This document shows, piece after piece, positions 59,206 to 64,000 of a stretch of 64,000 nucleotides of DNA. The translations under genes and the position numbers were made by a program. The first letter of the stretch is position 1, and every line of letters starts with the position of its first letter. This stretch comes from CAZJLP01 sp964546955 (GTDB lineage Bacteria > Verrucomicrobiota > Verrucomicrobiia > Opitutales > Opitutaceae). The notes beneath the pieces are model-generated. The model searched no databases, had not been told where the DNA came from, and saw only the letters and a program-made list of their open reading frames with translations. The stretch covers positions 1-64,000 of the forward strand of contig CAZJLP010000023.1 of NCBI GenBank assembly GCA_964546955.1, in the 5' to 3' direction.

Positions 59206-61590
59206 ATGTTCTCAGCATCCCCCGTTCGTAAGAACCTCTCCGCTGCTGCGTGCCTTCTCGGGCTCGCGGTCGGCGTTCATGCTCAACCCGCCGCGCCCGC
59301 CGCTCCGCCCGCACCGGCCGCCAGCGACGACGTGATTGAGCTCTCCGTCTTCACCGTCCGTGAAGAAGCTAACCGTGGCTATGTCGCCTCCGAGTCGATG
59401 ACCGGTACGCGCGTGGCTACGCAAATCAAAGACCTGCCGTTCACCGTGAACGTGTTGACGTCCGAATTCTTCGAGGACTTCGGCATGTTCGAACTCGCGG
59501 ACAACCTGACCCATATCGGTGGCTTCACGAGCCTCGATATCGGCGGTGGTTTCACCCTCCGTGGCTTCGGCTCCACTTCGCAATTGCGTGACGGCTTCCT
59601 TCGTCTCGGACGATATGGCGCTAGTAACGTCGATCGCGTGGAAGTGATCAAGGGCCCCAACGCCGCTATTTACGGCCGCAGCTCGCCCGGCGGTATGATC
59701 AACATGATCTCCAAGCAGCCGAAGAAGAAGAACATGCAAAAGATTAATATCATGCATGGCGACTTAGACCACAAACGTTATGGCGGTGAGTTCACCGGCA
59801 CGATTGGGGACCCAAGAACCTATTACATTCTGACCCTGAGCCAATTCGAACGCGGTTTCGAAACCGAGATGGCGCGCAATCGCAATCGCGAAGCCTATCT
59901 CGCGGTGAAGCACGACTTCAAAGACAACTCCAGTTTGATGGTGTCGGCGGAATACTTCCTCCAGATCCGTCACTCGCCCCACGCTTCCGCTCCGATCATC
60001 ACAGACGCCATGGGCACGGCTTCGACGGCGGATGACAAGGTGATCGGTTATGCTAAGAACCTCGCCTACTACAACCCCGCCGGTCCGTTCAGCGAACTGA
60101 ATCGTGGCAACGTCGGGTTTGTCGCGACGTATGAAAAGCGCTTTAGCCCCCTGGTGAGCTTCCGCGCCGCCTCCAATTATTATCGCGCCCGCCGCTGGGA
60201 CTATAATGCGATCGGTTGGGGGGCCGTTACCATTAATCCCTCCACCGGAGCTGCACCGACGTCGCAACGTGGCACGCCGCCCAACAAGGGCTATATTTTT
60301 GAAGATGGCGGCGGCTTTCAGGCAGATACGCTGTTCCACTACTGGTTCGGCAATAAGGCGGTGGAAAATAAGACCCTCATCACCCTCGATATCAACGACT
60401 ACTATCGTTATGATCCGACATGGTCTTATGGCCCGGCTACGCTGCCCGAAGTCGCTGCGTGGAATGCAGTACGCACCGTCACCCTGGATCCGACCACCCT
60501 CCGTCCAGTCGGACAGATCGGTTATTTCCCCAACTGGTTCCAGTGGGGCAATGAATCCAACACGCGTCTGACACGCCGCCGTACGACGGTATTCGGCGGT
60601 TTGCTACGTCATCAAATGAACTTCTTCGAAAACCGCCTGCTTACCTATGCCGGCGCACGTTTCGATCACGTTTCGTTCCGCGAGCACGATTACGTCAGTG
60701 CTGTTGCTGGATTCCGGGCTTTCGGCGGCCAGTATGCCAATTACAATCAGGGCGACTTAATCACCCGCACCGTCAAGGAACTGAAGCCTAATGTCGGTGC
60801 TAACTACGCGATCTTCCCGAACCTTCGGATTTACGCGAACTATAGCGAAAGCTATTTCGTCGACCAGACGACGAACCCCATCGACATCGCCAACCCGACC
60901 TACAAGCAGGAAACGGCCAAGGGCTATGACTACGGCTTCAAGGGTTCGTTTTTCAACGACAAGCTGAACTTCACGGTGAGCGGTTACTATGCGAATCGCT
61001 ACAATGTGCAGGTCTCTGAGTTCGTTGAACTGCCTCCCGTGGGCTCCGGCAATTTCGGCACGGTGAACTTCCGCGACGGCGACCAACTGGTGCGTGGTCT
61101 TGAAGTGGACGTTACCTGGAACATCACCAACGATCTCTCCACTGGCCTCAGCTATGGACACGTCAATTCGATTTACACCGACTTTGGCTCGGCCAGTCCG
61201 TTGTCGAAGTATCGCAGTGTCACGGGTGTGTCGCCTGACAACGGCGGTGCCTACGTGAAGTACACGCCCGGCCGCGGGATGCTCAAGGGCTGGTCGGCTA
61301 ACATTGGCGCCACGTACGTATCATCCACGCCGTCGGAACAGCCAAATCAAGGCGACGTCTATTCCACGACGTTTCCTCGCACGTTCATCTCCTCCACGGA
61401 TCAATGGAAGTTGCGGGTGCCCTCCTACACGGTCTGGTCAGGTGGTGTGCGTTACAAATTCAGAGCCGGTCCTCTGGAGCACCAAATCGGCCTGAACGTG
61501 AATAATCTGTTCGATAAGGATTATCTGCGCGGCAACCGCCAACCCGGCGAGCGCCAGTCGTTCTTCGTTACTTACACCCTCACGCACTGA
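59206..61590 (+). CDS. TonB-dependent receptor (siderophore-type)
   Basis: A 794-residue outer-membrane receptor. A signal peptide (LSAAACLLGLAVGVHAQ) and a Pro/Ala linker precede the segment VIELSVFTVREEANRGYVAS, typical of receptors in Opitutaceae-like bacteria. The plug domain has KDLPFTVNVLTSEFFEDFG, GGFTLRGFGS and VDRVEVIKGPNAAIYGRSSP followed by GGMINMISKQP. The barrel of about 22 strands ends with LNVNNLFDKDYLRGNRQ and YTLTH. It takes up a substrate with energy from TonB-ExbBD, which are not in the window. The plug style suggests siderophores, but glycan or other cargo is possible. A structured leader and a strong terminator flank the gene, so it is monocistronic. Confidence 0.94.
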   Translation: MFSASPVRKNLSAAACLLGLAVGVHAQPAAPAAPPAPAASDDVIELSVFTVREEANRGYVASESMTGTRVATQIKDLPFTVNVLTSEFFEDFGMFELADNLTHIGGFTSLDIGGGFTLRGFGSTSQLRDGFLRLGRYGASNVDRVEVIKGPNAAIYGRSSPGGMINMISKQPKKKNMQKINIMHGDLDHKRYGGEFTGTIGDPRTYYILTLSQFERGFETEMARNRNREAYLAVKHDFKDNSSLMVSAEYFLQIRHSPHASAPIITDAMGTASTADDKVIGYAKNLAYYNPAGPFSELNRGNVGFVATYEKRFSPLVSFRAASNYYRARRWDYNAIGWGAVTINPSTGAAPTSQRGTPPNKGYIFEDGGGFQADTLFHYWFGNKAVENKTLITLDINDYYRYDPTWSYGPATLPEVAAWNAVRTVTLDPTTLRPVGQIGYFPNWFQWGNESNTRLTRRRTTVFGGLLRHQMNFFENRLLTYAGARFDHVSFREHDYVSAVAGFRAFGGQYANYNQGDLITRTVKELKPNVGANYAIFPNLRIYANYSESYFVDQTTNPIDIANPTYKQETAKGYDYGFKGSFFNDKLNFTVSGYYANRYNVQVSEFVELPPVGSGNFGTVNFRDGDQLVRGLEVDVTWNITNDLSTGLSYGHVNSIYTDFGSASPLSKYRSVTGVSPDNGGAYVKYTPGRGMLKGWSANIGATYVSSTPSEQPNQGDVYSTTFPRTFISSTDQWKLRVPSYTVWSGGVRYKFRAGPLEHQIGLNVNNLFDKDYLRGNRQPGERQSFFVTYTLTH

Positions 61591-61613
61591 GCTGCGAAGT
61601 AAGTCACACGCTT

Positions 61614-61647
61614 AGGCCAGGCAGGTTTTCCTGCCTGGCCTTTTTTT
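61614..61647 (+). terminator. Rho-independent terminator of the TonB-dependent receptor gene
   Basis: A perfect 12-bp stem (AGGCCAGGCAGG with CCTGCCTGGCCT, loop TTTT) runs into seven T residues, 23 bases after the stop codon. Confidence 0.97.
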
Positions 61648-61756
61648 GGCTTTCGTTGATCGCCCATCCTATCCTTACAGCCAAGGAACCGCGAGCGGGC
61701 TGTTGAACGCCCGATTAGCACTAGCAGCATAACTTGGCGGGAGGATATACGTGAAA

Positions 61757-62229
61757 ATGAAGTTCTATTTTCGTATGAGCACTTTGTGCGTCGCGGTTTT
61801 CTAGGTGTTGCTGGCTGGCTGCGGTTCAACGCCTGACGATGTTTTTAATGATGTGGTGCGAACCAGTGAGGCTTACAATGGCCCTGACGTCCTCGTGGCC
61901 AAATCGGCGGTCGACGGGTTTTTGCTACGGATTGAGAGCTATCGCGGACCGGCGCGTACACGTGATGCGTTTGATTACGATCAGATAAGTGGAATGCAAT
62001 GGCTTAGACTTTGGTCCAATTTACCGAGTTGTTGATGCTGCAAAGGCGCCTGATGCTATGCAGAAAGCGATCGCGTACTTTGAAGGACACCGATTTCACA
62101 AGCGATCCGTTATACTTGAAGGACAAAGCTAAACATCTCGATAATTTCCTTACTTTCACCGAAGAGGAATTCGTGCCTGAGTGGAAAGACTCTAACCGAG
62201 ATCGGATGACACGGACGCTCGCTTCCTAA
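61757..62229 (+). pseudogene. Decayed small lipoprotein gene
   Basis: From the ATG at 61757 the frame reads MKFYFRMSTLCVAVF, an amber codon at 61802-61804, then VLLAGCGSTPDDVFNDVV: a lipoprotein signal peptide with lipobox LLAGC interrupted by one stop. Reading continues (GFLLRIESYRGPARTRDAFD) until about 61990, where another frame takes over with protein-like sequence (FGPIYRVVDAAKAPDAMQKA) and a third frame later gives FLTFTEEEFVPEWKDSNRD. At least one stop and one or two frameshifts are needed to join these, so the gene is broken unless the assembly is wrong. It lies downstream of the receptor's terminator. Original function unknown. Confidence 0.7.
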
Positions 62230-62363
62230 AGAAGGCGGGACGGAAAAGTATGCCTTAGATCAGCTAGTCTCGCCGACTCAGCGCTAGAGCCGTTGCACGC
62301 CTGAGGTAGTTCGATTACTGGCTTCGGCCATTGGTCCCGCGGCGTTGATACTACATCAAGATG

Positions 62364-63467
62364 TCAAGATGGACTTGTCACGAGGAGAGGCGAGGGGGCG
62401 ATCGCTGAAGCGCGATTTTGGGAGCTTCGACCGGGCAGGCTGCGTGTGGTTGAAGCTAGGAGGAACTCGTCAGCGAAGGCTTTGAGGGCGGCTTCGTTTT
62501 CTTGAAAGGTTTTTTCGCCGTCGCGGACGAGATTGTCCATGTTGGGGAGGCTGGCGTTGTCCATCTCCGGTTCGGCGAAGGTGAGTTCGGGGTCGATGCG
62601 GAGGTACTGGGTAGGAGCGCCGATGCCTTTGAAAATTTGCGTCAGTTGGTAACGCACGGTTTCGGCGCCGCCGGAAAGGGCGATGTCGATCACGGGCTTG
62701 ATCCAACCAATGCCGCCCCAGTTTTTGGCTTCGGAGAAGGAAAACCGGTTTTCAGTGCCGCCCGTGCCGAGAGAAAGGATTGCGATGTCACTGAACGACT
62801 TTCCCTTTCCTTCCGGACTCGCCAGGAATTCGGCGGCTGCGCACAGCGCGGGATTGTTGGCAAACACACCGCCATCGATCAGCGGCCGGACTTCGCGGTT
62901 GAGCGCCTGGATGTTGGCCGGTTCGAAATAGGTGGGCGCCGCGGAGGTGGCCCTTGCGACGTCGCGCACGAAAAAGTCGCGGCCAGGACAGTCTTGGGCA
63001 CGGTTGTCGGCGGAGTTGAAGATCACCGCTTCGCGCTGCGCGATATCGTAGGCCGTGATCACGCAGGGTTTCACGAGCTGGCTGAGTTTGGTGTCCCCCA
63101 AATACTGCAGGAGGATCTTCTCCAACTCCTTGGCGGGATACTTTTCGTCGAGCGTGCCGAAGGCTGAGCTGATGCGTTTGAAGATCGGAATATCGAAGAT
63201 GTCGTCGCCGAAATTGAGGTAGAGATCGACCGCTTCGGAGGCGGAGAACTGAGGGCGATCCGGTGCGGCGGCGCTGGGGCACAAGTACAAACAGGTCAGA
63301 ATCCCTCCGGTGCTGGTGCCGGCCACCATATCGAAGACATCCGCGATCTTCAGGTCGGCGTTGCCACTCTGCTCGCGCAGATAGGTTTCCAGCTTTGCCA
63401 ACAAAGTGCCTGGGATAATCCCGCGGATACCGCCGCCGTCGATCGAGAGGATTTTGAATTTTTTCAT
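62364..63467 (-). CDS. Patatin-like phospholipase
   Basis: A 367-residue patatin-family lipid acyl hydrolase. The oxyanion motif is ILSIDGGGIRGIIPGTLL, the nucleophile Ser is in VAGTSTGGIL, and the catalytic Asp is in LIDGGVFANNPA. Full length for stand-alone bacterial patatins, including the C-terminal region (LVRDGEKTFQENEAALKAFA). No signal peptide is seen, so it acts inside the cell or is exported by another route. The sequence style resembles CapV-type patatins of antiphage CBASS systems, but no cyclic nucleotide synthase is next to it. Downstream, on the 3' side, is the decayed lipoprotein gene in the opposite orientation. Confidence 0.9.
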   Translation of the reverse strand: MKKFKILSIDGGGIRGIIPGTLLAKLETYLREQSGNADLKIADVFDMVAGTSTGGILTCLYLCPSAAAPDRPQFSASEAVDLYLNFGDDIFDIPIFKRISSAFGTLDEKYPAKELEKILLQYLGDTKLSQLVKPCVITAYDIAQREAVIFNSADNRAQDCPGRDFFVRDVARATSAAPTYFEPANIQALNREVRPLIDGGVFANNPALCAAAEFLASPEGKGKSFSDIAILSLGTGGTENRFSFSEAKNWGGIGWIKPVIDIALSGGAETVRYQLTQIFKGIGAPTQYLRIDPELTFAEPEMDNASLPNMDNLVRDGEKTFQENEAALKAFADEFLLASTTRSLPGRSSQNRASAIAPSPLLVTSPS

Positions 63468-63544
63468 GGGGAGTGCGTGTGTGAGCTTCTCTCAAGAGGA
63501 GATAGGAAATGCAGGGGCGGTGTTACGCTGCACTCTCGGCGGCA

Positions 63545-63653
63545 ATCGTTCTCGTTCTCATCCCCACAAATCCGAACTAAGGCTGGGCCTGCTATCGCTC
63601 ATATGCTGCGGCGGAGGAAGCGAGAACGAGTAGGAGTAAGAGAACGAGAACGA
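63545..63653. repeat. Dispersed inverted-repeat element, copy 4
   Basis: Right arm 63621-63653 (CGAGAACGAGTAGGAGTAAG and onward) matches the right arm of copy 3 almost base for base. The left arm 63545-63565 (ATCGTTCTCGTTCTCATCCC) lacks the inner half, as if deleted. It lies between the patatin gene start and a minus-strand terminator. Confidence 0.88.
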
Positions 63654-63674
63654 AGGGACCGGCGGCGGAAGCAC

Positions 63675-63706
63675 AAAAAAGGGCGGCCCCCGTTGAGGGG
63701 CCGCCC
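63675..63706 (-). terminator. Rho-independent terminator for the gene at 63754-64000
   Basis: A perfect 10-bp stem (GGGCGGCCCC with GGGGCCGCCC, loop of 6) is followed on the minus strand by six T residues, 48 bases after the stop of the partial gene. Confidence 0.93.
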
Positions 63707-63753
63707 TGGATCAAAACCTGCGTGGAGCGAGCTGCTCGCTACACGTACTTAGA

Positions 63754-64000
63754 TTACTGGCCGACCAGGCTGAAGCGGTCGGAGCCGATGTTGAACATCG
63801 TCGAGGACGCGTTCTTGCCCGTAACCGTGATGCGGATCTTGTGCGTGCCGGCGGCGGCGAACGTGACGGTGCCCACGGTGACTTCAGTGTAGCTCGGAGA
63901 AGCCGAGTACTGGTCGAGTGGACTGCCGAGGTTCACGCCGTCCACCGAGACCTGGCCGATGCCGCGGTTGGGGTGGATCTTCTGGCGATAGCGCAGTTGA
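63754..64000 (-). CDS. C-terminus of a secreted carbohydrate-binding-type protein (5' end outside window)
   Basis: The frame is open from the right edge to the stop at 63754, giving the last 82 residues of a larger protein. VSVDGVNLGSPLDQYSASP, then YTEVTVGTVTFAAAGTHKIR and FNIGSDRFSLVGQ form a jelly-roll type pattern seen at the end of secreted glycoside hydrolases and large cell-surface proteins, where AAGTHxIRIxVTGKN is common. The parent function cannot be told. A strong terminator follows. Confidence 0.75.
   Translation of the reverse strand, partial: QLRYRQKIHPNRGIGQVSVDGVNLGSPLDQYSASPSYTEVTVGTVTFAAAGTHKIRITVTGKNASSTMFNIGSDRFSLVGQ

Overview
ORGANISM. The window looks like a high-GC Gram-negative chromosome, most likely Verrucomicrobiota, Opitutaceae or close kin. 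This is inferred from the TonB-dependent receptor at 59206-61590 (N-terminal style VIELSVFTVREEA), outer-membrane and LPS-type genes, and a family of dispersed inverted repeats built from GTTCTC/GAGAAC words. Three 10-N runs show it comes from a draft assembly. I see no CRISPR array, no intact insertion sequence and no capsid, portal, terminase or lysis genes.

REGION 1 (1-22297, all minus strand). A tightly packed set of 18 genes encodes a phage-tail-like contractile injection system of the extracellular (Afp/PVC/MAC-like) kind. In transcription order: sheath, tube, a cysteine-containing assembly protein, a Pro/Ala-rich protein, a DUF4255/Pvc16-type tail terminator, an AAA+ ATPase, a small protein, a CIS-tube-domain protein, a LysM protein, an unknown 105-residue protein, a gpD-type hub, a gp5/VgrG-type spike, a PAAR-like tip, gp25, two baseplate-J proteins, a gpI-like protein and a DUF6519/beta-helix protein cut by the left edge. 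Most junctions are 4-base overlaps or gaps under 20 bases, so one long operon is likely. No tape measure or effector is evident; either may lie beyond base 1. A 0.6-kb non-coding stretch precedes the sheath.

REGION 2 (22922-31557). An uncharacterised conserved gene is followed by a minus-strand locus: sigma54-type response regulator, secreted coiled-coil protein, small outer-membrane barrel, a second secreted paralogue with a Ser/Gly tract, and a membrane histidine kinase. The two secreted paralogues repeat LSPxQRRLL motifs. The set resembles an envelope-sensing two-component system together with its periplasmic partners.

REGION 3 (31841-49703). Mostly housekeeping and envelope genes: two glycosyltransferases, a DUF218 protein, tRNA-His, an EEP-family hydrolase, trpA, a diguanylate cyclase response regulator, an LpxH-like phosphoesterase, a lipid kinase, miaA, a TolC-family efflux protein, a PpiD-like chaperone, a YihY/BrkB protein, a GYF_2 membrane protein and argS.

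REGION 4 (50072-64000). A pyrimidine-nucleoside phosphorylase homologue with altered active-site motifs, two modular GH18 chitinases plus a stray fragment of a chitinase module, a membrane-anchored EEP protein, an RlmI-like rRNA methyltransferase, a TonB-dependent receptor with a structured leader and strong terminator, a decayed lipoprotein gene, a patatin-like phospholipase, and the C-terminus of a secreted protein. The chitinases and the TonB receptor fit a polymer-degrading lifestyle.
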